This document shows, piece after piece, positions 24,530 through 33,034 of a stretch of DNA of 33,774 bases. The number at the start of each line of letters is the position of its first letter. Within the stretch, counting starts at the first letter, position 1. The position numbers and the translations under genes are program-made. This DNA comes from Candidatus Cloacimonadota bacterium (lineage in GTDB: Bacteria; Cloacimonadota; Cloacimonadia; Cloacimonadales; Cloacimonadaceae). Where the stretch lies: positions 1-33,774 of the forward strand of contig JAKQNZ010000099.1 of NCBI GenBank assembly GCA_029565535.1. The letters are read 5' to 3'. The notes beneath the pieces are model-generated. The model made no database searches. It worked only from the letters and a program-made list of their open reading frames with translations, and was not told where the DNA came from.

Positions 24530-25075
24530 ATGAACCGTTTGAAAGAACAATACAAAGCCCAGGTGGTGGGAGCCCTTACCAAGCGTTTTGGCTACAAGAA
24601 TCCCCATCAGGTTCCCAAGCTGGACAAGATAGTGGTAAGCATGGGTGTGGGTCATGCCACCCAGAACAAAGCCCTGTTGGATAATGCAGTGAAGGATATG
24701 GAACAGATCTGCGGACGCAAGGTGATCGTTACCAAAGCCCGTAAATCCATCTCCAACTTTAAACTGCGTCAGGGCATGCCCATCGGCTGCAAAGTAACCC
24801 TGCGGGACGAAGTGATGTATGAATTTTACGATCGCCTCATCTCCATCGTAATTCCCCGTATTCGCGATTTCCGCGGCATCCCGGCCGACTCCTTCGACGG
24901 CAGAGGAAATTTCTCCTTTGGCCTGAAGGAACAGACTGTATTTCCCGAGATCGAATACGACAAGGTAGATGCCATTCGCGGGCTGAATATTACCATCGTA
25001 ACCACAGCACACACCGATGAAGAGTGCCGTGAACTGCTCAGCGAACTGGGAATGCCCTTCCAGAAGAATCAATAA
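24530..25075 (+). CDS. rplE: Ribosomal protein L5
   Basis: A 181-residue 50S protein that binds 5S rRNA and contacts S13 in the head bridge. Family landmarks: [18 protein letters not shown], the [24 protein letters not shown] run (about 65-88), [36 protein letters not shown] and [20 protein letters not shown]. Start ATG after AGAGGAGAGAATAGTAA. Confidence 0.98.
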   Translation: MNRLKEQYKAQVVGALTKRFGYKNPHQVPKLDKIVVSMGVGHATQNKALLDNAVKDMEQICGRKVIVTKARKSISNFKLRQGMPIGCKVTLRDEVMYEFYDRLISIVIPRIRDFRGIPADSFDGRGNFSFGLKEQTVFPEIEYDKVDAIRGLNITIVTTAHTDEECRELLSELGMPFQKNQ

Positions 25076-25085
25076 GGAGAGATAA

Positions 25086-25271
25086 GTGGCCAAGAAATCA
25101 CTCATCATCAAACAGCAACGCACCCCCAAGTTCCAGGTTAGAAAATACAACCGTTGCATGATCTGCGGCCGGCCCCGCGCTTTTATGCGCGACTTTGGCA
25201 TGTGCCGTCTATGCTTCCGCAAGTATGCTTCCATGGGACAGATTCCCGGGATTACCCGCAGTAGCTGGTAA
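25086..25271 (+). CDS. rpsZ: Ribosomal protein S14, zinc-binding type Z
   Basis: This is the short, 61-residue zinc form of S14. Four ligand cysteines appear as two CxxC pairs, in [10 protein letters not shown] and CRLCFRKYA, followed by the end [11 protein letters not shown]. It starts at GTG (25086) after AAGGAGAGATAA. The zinc-independent, ~100-residue form is not seen here. The next recognised gene, rpsH, is 149 bp away, the longest gap between recognised genes in the cluster; it is filled by the small ORF at 25272-25424. Confidence 0.97.
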   Translation: MAKKSLIIKQQRTPKFQVRKYNRCMICGRPRAFMRDFGMCRLCFRKYASMGQIPGITRSSW

Positions 25272-25424
25272 ATGAGAATGACGGTAAGCTCCTGCTCGAA
25301 CTGCGGATGCAATACGAATGAAATACGGATGGGATTCGTATTTCAAACGCAATGCTTTCCCAATTCAAGCCGGTTTGACTTATCCAAGAAAGAAAACACA
25401 CAGATAAATGAGGAAAACAAATGA
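25272..25424 (+). CDS. Possible 50-codon Cys-containing ORF between rpsZ and rpsH
   Basis: An ATG begins on the base right after the rpsZ stop (TAA-ATG). The frame runs 50 codons to a TGA that overlaps the rpsH ATG as ATGA. It would encode a peptide with a C8-x2-C11-x-C13 cluster (SSCSNCGCNTNE) and another Cys at 28, ending ENTQINEENK. No family is recognised. The usual strong ribosome binding site is missing, so it would depend on coupling to rpsZ. Codon choice (AGA, CGG) looks unlike the neighbouring ribosomal genes, which favour CGC/CGT. It may be a chance frame across a regulatory spacer. Confidence 0.25.
   Translation: MRMTVSSCSNCGCNTNEIRMGFVFQTQCFPNSSRFDLSKKENTQINEENK
25320..25344 (+). 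promoter_or_regulatory. Strong RNA hairpin upstream of rpsH
   Basis: GAAATACGGAT (25320-25330) and ATTCGTATTTC (25334-25344) form an 11-bp stem with one G.U pair and a GGG loop. An alternative stem, AATACGAAT/ATTCGTATT, uses the same right arm with 25311-25319. No T-run follows, so it is not a simple terminator. A role in S8/spc operon feedback is possible by position, but the internal-loop core known from the E. coli S8 site is not visible. Confidence 0.5.
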
Positions 25425-25834
25425 GTGTTAGTGATCCGATAGCTGATGCATTGACCAAGATCCGCAATGCATATCGTGCCGGACATGCGCAGGTGATCGT
25501 GAACCATAACCGGCTCGTAGAAGCCCTGGTGAACATCCTTGCCGCCGAGAATTTTGTGAATAGCGTGCAGATTCTCGATAAAGATCCGGAGCACAAGATT
25601 AATTATAAGCGAATAATGGTAATCCTTCGCTACACCAATGCCGGTGATCCGGTCATGCAAGGATTGGTAAGAATTTCCAAGCCCGGCCGCCGCGTGTATG
25701 TGAAAGCCGACAACCTGCCCAGCGTTTACAACAACACCGGCTGTGCCATCATCTCCACCAGTAACGGTGTGATGGTAGACCGCGATGCTCGCCTGAAACG
25801 TGTGGGCGGCGAATACGTCTGTAAAGTTTGGTAG
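25421..25834 (+). CDS. rpsH: Ribosomal protein S8
   Basis: A 137-residue 30S central-domain protein, autoregulator of the spc operon in E. coli. N-terminal SVSDPIADALTKIRNAY and C-terminal RISKPGRRVYVKADNLP, GCAIISTSNGVMVDRDARLKR and GGEYVCKVW are characteristic. The start ATG follows AATGAGGAAAACAA. The unusual 149-bp spacer with a hairpin precedes it. Confidence 0.97.
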   Translation: MSVSDPIADALTKIRNAYRAGHAQVIVNHNRLVEALVNILAAENFVNSVQILDKDPEHKINYKRIMVILRYTNAGDPVMQGLVRISKPGRRVYVKADNLPSVYNNTGCAIISTSNGVMVDRDARLKRVGGEYVCKVW

Positions 25835-25844
25835 GGAGGATATT

Positions 25845-26417
25845 GTGTCACGCATAGGCAAAGCCCCCATCAAACTTAGCTCCGGAACAGAATTGAAACT
25901 AAACGGCGAAGTAGTGAACGTAAAAGGGAAACTGGGCGAACTCAGCTATACCCTGATGCCTGGAATCACTGTGGAAATGGAAGACAATATCGTGCATGTA
26001 AAGCGTAGCGACGACACCAAAGGTCAGCGTGCTCTGCATGGCCTTACCCGCGCCTTGCTGCAAAACATGGTAACCGGCGTAAGCGATGGCTTCCAGAAAA
26101 TCCTGCATATCTTCGGAACCGGCTATAGCTCCGAAGTGATAGGCCCCTGGTTGAAACTGACTCTGGGATACTCCCACGATATTCTTCTCCAGATTCCGGC
26201 CGGACTGCAGGTTAGCACCGAGGCCGTTCCCCGTTCCAAGGGGACTCGTTCAGACTTCACCAGCATTATTACTATCAAAGGGATCGACAAACAACTGGTC
26301 GGTCAGTTTGCGGCTCAGGTTCGCGGTTGCCGTCCTCCCGAAAACTACAAGGGCAAAGGCGTCCGCTATAATGATGAGTATGTAACTATCAAAGCCGGAA
26401 AAGCCGGGTCAAAATAA
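25845..26417 (+). CDS. rplF: Ribosomal protein L6
   Basis: A 190-residue 50S protein near the factor-binding centre. I place the start at GTG 25845, preceded by AGGGAGGATATT; this gives the family N-terminus MSRIGKAPIKLSSG. The frame opens 15 codons earlier inside rpsH, but that extension has no match to the family. Two L6 repeats are present; the second ends PPENYKGKGVRYNDEYVTIK, followed by the AGKAGSK tail. Confidence 0.97.
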   Translation: MSRIGKAPIKLSSGTELKLNGEVVNVKGKLGELSYTLMPGITVEMEDNIVHVKRSDDTKGQRALHGLTRALLQNMVTGVSDGFQKILHIFGTGYSSEVIGPWLKLTLGYSHDILLQIPAGLQVSTEAVPRSKGTRSDFTSIITIKGIDKQLVGQFAAQVRGCRPPENYKGKGVRYNDEYVTIKAGKAGSK

Positions 26418-26431
26418 GGGAAGGTAAAGAA

Positions 26432-26803
26432 ATGATAAAACCTACAACAATAACCAAAGCCGCCCTCCGTGCCCGTCGCCGCGCTGCCATCCGCAAACGT
26501 CTCAGCGGTACAGCAGAACGTCCCCGCTTGGTGGTAAATCGCTCGTTAAATCATATCTATGCGCAGATCATCGATGATGTGCGCGGGATTACCCTGGTGT
26601 CGATGTCCACTCTCGCCAAAGAAATGCCCGCAACGGACGGTAAAAAGAAAACCGAAAAAAGCTTTGAAGTTGGCGTAAAGTTGGGCGAAAAAGCCCTCGC
26701 CGCCGGAATCACCAAAATAGCTTTCGACCGCGCCGGATACAAATATCACGGCAGAGTGAAAGCCCTGGCCGATGGTGCCCGCAAAGCCGGGCTGATATTC
26801 TAA
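26432..26803 (+). CDS. rplR: Ribosomal protein L18
   Basis: A 123-residue 5S rRNA-binding protein. The basic N-terminus (RARRRAAIRKRLSGTAERPR) leads to VNRSLNHIYAQIIDD, and the C-terminus has AFDRAGYKYHGRVKALADGAR, the family signature. ATG after AAGGGAAGGTAAAGAA. Confidence 0.97.
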   Translation: MIKPTTITKAALRARRRAAIRKRLSGTAERPRLVVNRSLNHIYAQIIDDVRGITLVSMSTLAKEMPATDGKKKTEKSFEVGVKLGEKALAAGITKIAFDRAGYKYHGRVKALADGARKAGLIF

Positions 26804-26814
26804 GGGAGGATACT

Positions 26815-27333
26815 TTGAATTACGAACAGCACCAGACTGAAGAAGAAAGATTAGTAGAAAAAATAGTGGAAACCCGGCGTGTGGCCAAAGTCGTGAAAGG
26901 CGGCCGCAATTTCAGTTTCTCGGCCATCGTAGTAGTGGGCGACAAACAAGGCAACGTTGGTGTAGGCAGTGGCAAAGCCAATGAAATAGTTGATGCCATT
27001 CGCAAAGCCAAAGAAAAAGCCACCAAGAATATGTTCCGGGTTCCGATCGTGAAAGGAACCGTTCCACATGAGATCGTAGCACGTTATGGCGCATCCCGCG
27101 TGATGATCAAGCCGGCCTCTCCGGGTACTGGAGTTATCGCAGGCGGAACCACTCGCGCCATCTTTGAAGCAGCCGGGATCGAAAACATCCTGTGCAAATC
27201 TCTGGGCTCCAATACCCCCACTAATGTGGTGAAAGCCACCGTGAACGGACTGAAAGCCATGCGTACAATGGCCGACATATCCCGCCTGCGCAATAAAACC
27301 ATGGCGCAATTAACCGGCCGGGAGGAGAAATGA
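26815..27333 (+). CDS. rpsE: Ribosomal protein S5
   Basis: A 172-residue protein for decoding accuracy and mRNA entry. The double-stranded RNA-binding-like N-domain has [18 protein letters not shown] and [22 protein letters not shown]; the C-domain has [22 protein letters not shown] and [17 protein letters not shown]. It starts at TTG (26815) after GGGAGGATAC. The stop overlaps rpmD by ATGA. Confidence 0.97.
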   Translation: MNYEQHQTEEERLVEKIVETRRVAKVVKGGRNFSFSAIVVVGDKQGNVGVGSGKANEIVDAIRKAKEKATKNMFRVPIVKGTVPHEIVARYGASRVMIKPASPGTGVIAGGTTRAIFEAAGIENILCKSLGSNTPTNVVKATVNGLKAMRTMADISRLRNKTMAQLTGREEK

Positions 27334-27515
27334 AGCTGAAAGTGACCCAAATCCGCAGCACGATAAATAGAATTGAAGACCACAAGCGGGTAGTCGAATC
27401 CCTAGGTCTTGGGAAGATCGGCAAAAGCCGTATTCATAACGACACCCCCAGTATCAGAGGTATGATCAAAAAGGTCGGATACCTCCTAAAAGTCGAAGAA
27501 TTGCAGGGAGAATAA
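27330..27515 (+). CDS. rpmD: Ribosomal protein L30
   Basis: A 61-residue 50S protein of the short bacterial form. Matches: [20 protein letters not shown], then [20 protein letters not shown] and [13 protein letters not shown]. It overlaps rpsE by four bases with GGGAGGAG inside the end of rpsE, and its stop lies two bases before rplO. Confidence 0.96.
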   Translation: MKLKVTQIRSTINRIEDHKRVVESLGLGKIGKSRIHNDTPSIRGMIKKVGYLLKVEELQGE

Positions 27516-27517
27516 CG

Positions 27518-27973
27518 ATGTTAACCTTAAGCAATATTGGCAGACCAGCCGGAAGAAAAAACAAGAAACGTCTGGGAAAAGGCCAGGGCTCCGGATGGGG
27601 ACACCAGGCTGGCCGCGGACACAAGGGCAAAAAAGCCCGAGCCGGTGGAAACGTTTCTCCCGCTTTTGAAGGTGGTCAGATGCCCATGCATCGCCGCCTG
27701 CCCAAACGCGGTTTCAAGAATATCTTCCGGGTCGGCTACCGCGCCCTGAATCTGGAACGCCTGCAAGGCCTGGAAGAAACTGAATTCGACGTAAGCACCC
27801 TCGAAAAGATGGGCCTGATCCCCTGCAAAGGTAAGAAGGCAATGGCTCCGGTGAAGATTTTGGCTGGAACCAAGGAAGAATTCACCAAAACCGTCAACAT
27901 CAAAGCTCATGCCTTTTCCGAAAGAGCCAAAGAGCTGATCGAAAAGAACGGTGGCAAGGCGGAGGTAGTGTAA
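27518..27973 (+). CDS. rplO: Ribosomal protein L15
   Basis: A 151-residue 50S assembly protein. The extended Gly/Lys-rich N-terminus is typical (KRLGKGQGSGWGHQAGRGHK, then FEGGQMPMHRRLPKRGFKN), and the C-terminal domain has VKILAGTKEEFTKTVNIKAH and FSERAKELIEKNGG. ATG after CAGGGAGAATAACG. One base separates it from secY. Confidence 0.97.
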   Translation: MLTLSNIGRPAGRKNKKRLGKGQGSGWGHQAGRGHKGKKARAGGNVSPAFEGGQMPMHRRLPKRGFKNIFRVGYRALNLERLQGLEETEFDVSTLEKMGLIPCKGKKAMAPVKILAGTKEEFTKTVNIKAHAFSERAKELIEKNGGKAEVV

Positions 27974-27974
27974 C

Positions 27975-29288
27975 TTGTTAAAAACCATAGGTAACATGTT
28001 CCGGATACCGGACCTGAAGAAGAAGATACTGTTCACCGCGCTGTTTTTGGTGCTCTACCGCCTGGGAAGTTTTATTCCGGTTCCCGGTGTGGACGCCAGT
28101 GCGCTAAGGGCTTTCTTCGAAGGTGCCAGGGAAGGCGGAAACACCCTCTTTGGTCTCTTAGACCTCTTTGTGGGTGGAAACTTCGAGCGTGCTTCAGTTT
28201 TTGCGCTGGGAATCATGCCCTATATTACCGCCTCCATCGTTATCCAGCTTTTGGGAAGCATTATTCCTTATTTTGAAAAGCTGCGCAAAGAAGGTGCCGA
28301 TGGGCAAAAGAAGCTGAATCAGATTACCCGTTATGGAACGGTTGGTCTGGGCGCTTTCAATGCCATCACCATCACCATGTGGCTCACCAATCTTTCCGGA
28401 GGGGTTGTTCCCGCTCCTGGAGTGTTGTTTCATCTTACCGGGATCATTACCCTGATTACCGGAACCATGATTGTAATGTGGCTGGGTGAACAGATTACGG
28501 AACACGGAATTGGCAATGGGATATCGCTGATCATCTTTGCGGGTATTATCGCCAGATATCCGGAAGGTTTCATCAGAATGTTCCAAAAGATTGGAGCGGA
28601 TCCCAGCTACACCTGGAAGGCCGTGGTTGCGGTAGTTCTGATGGTTCTGGTAACCGCAGCGGTAATCTTCGTAACCGAAGCCATCCGTAAAATCCCGGTG
28701 CAGTATGCCAAGCGTATCGTGGGTCGCAGAGTATATGGCGGTCAAAGCACCTATATTCCTTTGCGGGTAAATACCGCAGGCGTGATTCCGATCATCTTTG
28801 CCCAAAGCATCCTGATGTTTCCTGCCACCATTGCTGCCCTTTTTGGCAGAGGTGGGGGATTTTGGGCTACCTTGCAGAGATGGCTGTCTCCTGGTGCTGC
28901 GCTTTACACTCTCCTTTATGTTGCATTGATCGTGTTCTTTGCCTATTTTTATACATCGATGGTGTTAAACCCCACCGAAATGGCAGAGAACATGGTAAAA
29001 TACGGTGGTCATATTCCAGGGAAAAAACCCGGAAAGAAAACTGCCGAATACATCAATAACGTGCTGGTACGCATTACTCTGCCAGGCGCTATCTTTTTTG
29101 CCTTTATCGCTTTACTTCCCGAGATTATGAGCAACCAGTTTGATCTGCCTTTCTACTTTGGCGGAACGGGGCTGATTATCGTGGTTGGCGTGGCGCTGGA
29201 TACCTTGCAGCAGATCGAATCACACCTGGTGATGCGGCACTACGACGGTTTCATGAAGAAAGGCAAACTGCGCGGACGTTCCAGTTAA
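27975..29288 (+). CDS. secY: Preprotein translocase subunit SecY
   Basis: The channel subunit of the SecYEG translocon, 437 residues with about ten hydrophobic segments. The N-terminus has IPDLKKKILFTALFLVLYRLG and the plug-side PVPGVD; the TM2 region has FALGIMPYITASIVIQLL; later EQITEHGIGNGISLIIFAGI and the loop with IPVQYAKRI and YIPLRVNTAGVIPIIFAQS. It ends in a basic tail (MKKGKLRGRSS). I use TTG at 27975, which has GGAGG nine bases upstream in rplO; an ATG eight codons in is the alternative. It exports the many signal-peptide proteins of this organism. Confidence 0.97.
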   Translation: MLKTIGNMFRIPDLKKKILFTALFLVLYRLGSFIPVPGVDASALRAFFEGAREGGNTLFGLLDLFVGGNFERASVFALGIMPYITASIVIQLLGSIIPYFEKLRKEGADGQKKLNQITRYGTVGLGAFNAITITMWLTNLSGGVVPAPGVLFHLTGIITLITGTMIVMWLGEQITEHGIGNGISLIIFAGIIARYPEGFIRMFQKIGADPSYTWKAVVAVVLMVLVTAAVIFVTEAIRKIPVQYAKRIVGRRVYGGQSTYIPLRVNTAGVIPIIFAQSILMFPATIAALFGRGGGFWATLQRWLSPGAALYTLLYVALIVFFAYFYTSMVLNPTEMAENMVKYGGHIPGKKPGKKTAEYINNVLVRITLPGAIFFAFIALLPEIMSNQFDLPFYFGGTGLIIVVGVALDTLQQIESHLVMRHYDGFMKKGKLRGRSS

Positions 29289-29291
29289 GCT

Positions 29292-30050
29292 ATGATTTAC
29301 CTCAAAACGCCTTCTGAAATTGATAAAATGCGGGAAAGTTGCCAGATAATCGCCGGGCTGCTGGATAGCCTGCATGAGCTGATCAAGCCTGGAGTGAATA
29401 CTCTGGACTTGGATGCCTATGCCGAAGAATATATTCGCAGCCGGGGAGGAACACCCTCATTCAAGGGTTATCAGATTCCTGGGCTCAATCCTTTCCCTGG
29501 TTCCATCTGCGCCTCGGTGAATTCTGCGATTGTGCATGGAATTCCCAGCCGCAAAGTGGTTCTGAAAGAAGGTGACATCATTGGTATCGATGTTGGTGTG
29601 GTAAAAGAAGGTTATCATGGCGATGCAGCCCGCAGCTACCGGGTGGGCGAGATCAGCTCTGCGGCAGAGAACCTGATGCAGATCACTGAAACCAGCCTCT
29701 ACCTGGGGATCGCAGCCGCAATACCTGGGAACCGGGTCGGCGATATCAGCCATGCCATAGGATCCTTTATCGGGAAAAACGGCTATTACGTAGCAGACAA
29801 CCTTACCGGACACGGGATAGGCCGCAGTTTGCACGAAGAACCCCAAATTCCGAATTCCGGTAAGCCCGGGCGTGGACCCCGCCTAGCCGCAGGGATGACC
29901 CTGGCTATCGAACCCATGGTAAACATTGGCACCAACCGTGTAACTGAGAAGGGCTGGGAGTTTTGCGTGGCGGATAATTCGCTTTCTGCGCACTTCGAGC
30001 ACACAATACTGGTTACCGACACAAAACCCGAAATTTTGACAGCCCTGTGA
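29292..30050 (+). CDS. map: Methionine aminopeptidase, type I
   Basis: Removes the initiator Met from nascent proteins. At 252 residues it has the type I length. The five metal ligands are in place: D100 (GIDVG), D111 (HGDAARS), H174 ([13 protein letters not shown]), E207 (AIEPMV) and E236 (SAHFEHT), with the conserved H82. It starts three bases after the secY stop with no strong ribosome binding site, so it is probably coupled to secY. The adk gene, often found between secY and map, is absent here. Confidence 0.97.
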   Translation: MIYLKTPSEIDKMRESCQIIAGLLDSLHELIKPGVNTLDLDAYAEEYIRSRGGTPSFKGYQIPGLNPFPGSICASVNSAIVHGIPSRKVVLKEGDIIGIDVGVVKEGYHGDAARSYRVGEISSAAENLMQITETSLYLGIAAAIPGNRVGDISHAIGSFIGKNGYYVADNLTGHGIGRSLHEEPQIPNSGKPGRGPRLAAGMTLAIEPMVNIGTNRVTEKGWEFCVADNSLSAHFEHTILVTDTKPEILTAL

Positions 30051-30063
30051 GGATAGCAAAATT

Positions 30064-30282
30064 ATGAGTAAATCTGGCGTTATCGAAGTGGAAGGCGTAG
30101 TAACCGAAGCCCTTCCGAATACCACTTTTCGCGTGCAACTGGAAAATGGCCATGAGATACTGGCTCATTCATCCGGTAAAATGCGAATGAATTATATCAG
30201 AATCCTGCCTGGCGACAAGGTGAAAGTGGAGCTCTCTCCCTATGACCTTTCCCGTGGCAGAATTACCTACCGTTATAAATAA
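30064..30282 (+). CDS. infA: Translation initiation factor IF-1
   Basis: A 72-residue OB-fold factor that binds the 30S A site during initiation. The whole sequence is canonical: [60 protein letters not shown] and ITYRYK. ATG at 30064 after GAGGATAGCAAAATT. Forty bases follow before rpmJ. Confidence 0.98.
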   Translation: MSKSGVIEVEGVVTEALPNTTFRVQLENGHEILAHSSGKMRMNYIRILPGDKVKVELSPYDLSRGRITYRYK

Positions 30283-30322
30283 AAATGATTGCATACAGCC
30301 CTGTGGCTAGCAAGGAGAAACC

Positions 30323-30439
30323 ATGAAAGTGAAAGCTTCCGTGAAATTGATCTGCAAAGATTGCAGAATCATCAAACGCTTCGGCGTTATCCGTGTAATC
30401 TGCAGCTCCAACCCTAAACATAAACAGAGACAAGGTTAA
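30323..30439 (+). CDS. rpmJ: Ribosomal protein L36
   Basis: A 38-residue 50S protein of the zinc (C+) type. The expected ligands are C11, C14, C27 and H33 ([27 protein letters not shown]). ATG at 30323 after CAAGGAGAAACC; stop TAA at 30437-30439. Its position between infA and rpsM is the common bacterial arrangement. Confidence 0.97.
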   Translation: MKVKASVKLICKDCRIIKRFGVIRVICSSNPKHKQRQG

Positions 30440-30450
30440 GGAGGAAACAC

Positions 30451-30819
30451 TTGGCACACATCGCAGGTATTGAACTTCCCAGAACCAAGCGTCTGTTCAT
30501 TGGGTTAACCTATATCTACGGCATCGGTCGCACCCTTGCCAAAGAGATCTGCAAAAAAGCAAACATCGATGAAATGAAGAAAGTGGCTGATCTAAGTCTT
30601 GATGAAGAAAAGATCCTTCGCGACATCATTCAGAACGAATATGTGGTGGAAGGCAGCCTCAGAACCCAGGTAGCCATGAATATCAAGCGCCTGATGGAAA
30701 TCGGGTGCTATCGCGGCATGCGCCATAAACGCGGTCTTCCGGTTCGTGGACAAAGGACTCATACCAATGCCCGCACTCGCAAAGGCCCCCGTGGCAGCGC
30801 TATTAAGAAGAAGAAATAG
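30451..30819 (+). CDS. rpsM: Ribosomal protein S13
   Basis: A 122-residue 30S head protein with bridges to L5. Begins [26 protein letters not shown]-like (positions 1-26) and has the C-terminal [19 protein letters not shown] and [12 protein letters not shown], then a Lys tail. It starts at TTG (30451) after AAGGAGGAAACAC, which follows the rpmJ stop. Confidence 0.97.
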   Translation: MAHIAGIELPRTKRLFIGLTYIYGIGRTLAKEICKKANIDEMKKVADLSLDEEKILRDIIQNEYVVEGSLRTQVAMNIKRLMEIGCYRGMRHKRGLPVRGQRTHTNARTRKGPRGSAIKKKK

Positions 30820-30827
30820 GAGTAATC

Positions 30828-31217
30828 ATGGCTAAGAAAACCCGAGTAAAGAAAAAACGCGTGCGTCTGGCTTTTGATGAAGGCCTGGTCTTTGTCCATT
30901 CCAGCTTTAATAACACCATCATTTCGCTTACCGACCGGGCTGGAAACGTTCTGGCCTGGAGCAGCGGCGGAAAGATCGGTTATAAAGGATCCCGTAAGAG
31001 CACTCCCTTTGCCGCCCAGATGGCTGCTTCCGAAGTAGCCAAAGCCGGTGCGGAAATGGGTATCCAAAAGGTTGGCGTGATCGTGAAAGGCCCCGGTGGG
31101 GGACGTGAATCCGCTATCCGTGCGGTAAATGCCGCCGGCTTGAGAGTCACCATGATCAAGGACGAAACCCCCATTCCTCATAATGGATGCCGTCCACCCA
31201 AAACCAGAAGGATCTAA
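30828..31217 (+). CDS. rpsK: Ribosomal protein S11
   Basis: A 129-residue 30S platform protein beside the Shine-Dalgarno helix, the same length as in E. coli. Matches: [58 protein letters not shown] and the end [16 protein letters not shown] after AGGAGTAATC, eight bases from rpsM. Confidence 0.98.
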   Translation: MAKKTRVKKKRVRLAFDEGLVFVHSSFNNTIISLTDRAGNVLAWSSGGKIGYKGSRKSTPFAAQMAASEVAKAGAEMGIQKVGVIVKGPGGGRESAIRAVNAAGLRVTMIKDETPIPHNGCRPPKTRRI

Positions 31218-31228
31218 GGAGAGGAAGA

Positions 31229-31846
31229 ATGGCCAGATATACAGGACCAAAAGCAAAACTTTGCCGTAAATTCGGTGAGAACATCTTCGGCACCGCCAAA
31301 TACGATAGGATTATCGGCAAGCGCAAATATCCATCGGGACAACATGGTAAAAACATGCGTCGCAAGCTTTCCGATTATGGCGTCCACCTGAAAGAAAAGC
31401 AGAAACTGCGCAGCACCTATTGCCTGTTGGAAAAGCAATTCCGCAATTACTTCTTCAAGGCTGCCAAGGCCAGTGGAGTAACCGGCGACAACCTGTTGCA
31501 GACCCTGGAACGTCGTTTTGATAACGTAGTGTACCGCATGGGCTTTGCCGTTACCAGAATGCAGGCTCGCCAGTTTATAAACCATGGACACTTTCAGATC
31601 AACGGCAAGAAGGTGGACATTCCTTCTCAGCTTTTGAAAGAAGGCGATATCGTAGAAGTGAAACCCCAAAGCCGTGGCATCAAACCCTTGGTGGAAGCCA
31701 TGGACAGAACCGAAGTCAGCTCGCCCTTCGCTTGGTTGAGCATAGATAAAGAAAATTTCCGCGGTCAATTCAATGCAATCCCCGCAGCCAGCGAGATTCC
31801 GGTCTCCGTGGATCTGCGTCTCATTGTTGAGTTCTATTCCAAGTAA
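31229..31846 (+). CDS. rpsD: Ribosomal protein S4
   Basis: A 205-residue 16S 5'-domain assembly protein, also a repressor of the alpha operon in E. coli. I start it at ATG 31229, after AAGGAGAGGAAGA; the frame is open 14 codons further up inside rpsK but without family similarity. N-terminus ARYTGPKAKLCRKFG; S4 domain near 95-150 with ERRFDNVVYRMGFA and ARQFINHGHFQINGKKVDIP. It lacks the N-terminal zinc cysteines, so it is the C- form. Confidence 0.97.
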   Translation: MARYTGPKAKLCRKFGENIFGTAKYDRIIGKRKYPSGQHGKNMRRKLSDYGVHLKEKQKLRSTYCLLEKQFRNYFFKAAKASGVTGDNLLQTLERRFDNVVYRMGFAVTRMQARQFINHGHFQINGKKVDIPSQLLKEGDIVEVKPQSRGIKPLVEAMDRTEVSSPFAWLSIDKENFRGQFNAIPAASEIPVSVDLRLIVEFYSK

Positions 31847-31873
31847 TGCCGCTATCAGCTTTAAGGAGCAGCC

Positions 31874-33034
31874 ATGATGTATCTTGAACCACTGCAAATG
31901 CCCGAAACCGTGGAACACGACAAAGCGTCGTATTCACGCAATTACGGCAAATTTGAAATCGGCCCTTTGGAACCGGGTTTTGGAACCACGCTGGGTAACA
32001 CCCTGCGCCGGATTCTGTTATCCAGTATCCAGGGAGCTGCGGTTCGTTTTGTACGGATTGAAGGCTTGCACCACGAGTTTTGCCCCATTCCGGGAACCAA
32101 TTCCGATTATATCGATTTGATCCTGCGAATCAAACAGCTCGTGATCCAGTCCAATTCCGTGGAAGAAATCCCCATTGTTTTGGAACATAAGGGCAAAGGG
32201 GTGATCACCGCTTCGCTGATCCAGGAAAACTCCCACATAAAGATTATCAATAAGGACCTCTATCTTTTGGAAGTAGTGGAAGATATTGACTTCAAGCTGG
32301 AAATGATCGTGGGAATCGGACGCGGCTACGTATCTGCAGACCGTCAGAATCCTGAAGGTAAAGCCATTGGCTTTATCCCGATCGATTCCATCTATTCGCC
32401 CATCCTGAAGGTGAATTTCAGCGTTACCCATCAGCGGGTGAAAGAAAGAATGAATTTCGACCGCTTGATTCTTGAAATTCATTCCAATGGTGCCGTGGAA
32501 CCGATGATTGCGCTTTTCCTGTCTGCCAAAATCCTGAAGGATATGGCCGCCAAGATAGCTCTCTTTGAAACAGAGCCGGAATACATCCGCGACATCGAGC
32601 TCGATCCTGACCTCGAAGAGAAAGAACGCATCCTGCGCATGAGCGTAAAGGAAATTGAACTGACCGTCCGCGCTGCCAATTGCCTGGCAGGCGCAAAAAT
32701 CGAAACCATCGGCGAACTCGTTTCCAAAAGCGAAGCTGAAATGCTCAAATTCCGGAATTTCGGCAAAAAATCCCTGGAAGAGATCGTTCTAAAACTAAAA
32801 AAATACGACCTGGAACTAGGTATGGACGTGGAAGGCATCTATCGCAAGATAAAAGAAGCCCGCAGCCGCGGTATCCTGCCCCCTGAAGATTCTCCAGCTC
32901 CGGCTACTCCTGCTCCCAAAAAGGAAAAGAAAGTGGCCGAGGAAACCCCGGAGCCTGAAGATGTGGTTACCGCCACACCCCGTAAACCAGTTCCAGCCCC
33001 CAAAAAGAAGGTGAAAAATGCGACACAGAGTTGA
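31874..33034 (+). CDS. rpoA: RNA polymerase alpha subunit with long C-terminal tail
   Basis: A 386-residue subunit that nucleates RNA polymerase assembly. The N-terminal domain shows EPGFGTTLGNTLRRILLSSI and GAAVRFVRIEGLHHEF; the middle has PIDSIYSPILKVNF. The C-terminal domain retains the DNA/activator residues: VRAANCLAGA, IGELVSKSEAEMLKFRNFGKK-SLEEI. Beyond this is an extra ~53-residue Pro/Ala/Lys/Glu tail (334-386), so the protein is longer than E. coli alpha (329). The final 17 bases overlap rplQ. ATG 31874 follows AAGGAGCAGCC; a second ATG is the next codon. Confidence 0.97.
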   Translation: MMYLEPLQMPETVEHDKASYSRNYGKFEIGPLEPGFGTTLGNTLRRILLSSIQGAAVRFVRIEGLHHEFCPIPGTNSDYIDLILRIKQLVIQSNSVEEIPIVLEHKGKGVITASLIQENSHIKIINKDLYLLEVVEDIDFKLEMIVGIGRGYVSADRQNPEGKAIGFIPIDSIYSPILKVNFSVTHQRVKERMNFDRLILEIHSNGAVEPMIALFLSAKILKDMAAKIALFETEPEYIRDIELDPDLEEKERILRMSVKEIELTVRAANCLAGAKIETIGELVSKSEAEMLKFRNFGKKSLEEIVLKLKKYDLELGMDVEGIYRKIKEARSRGILPPEDSPAPATPAPKKEKKVAEETPEPEDVVTATPRKPVPAPKKKVKNATQS

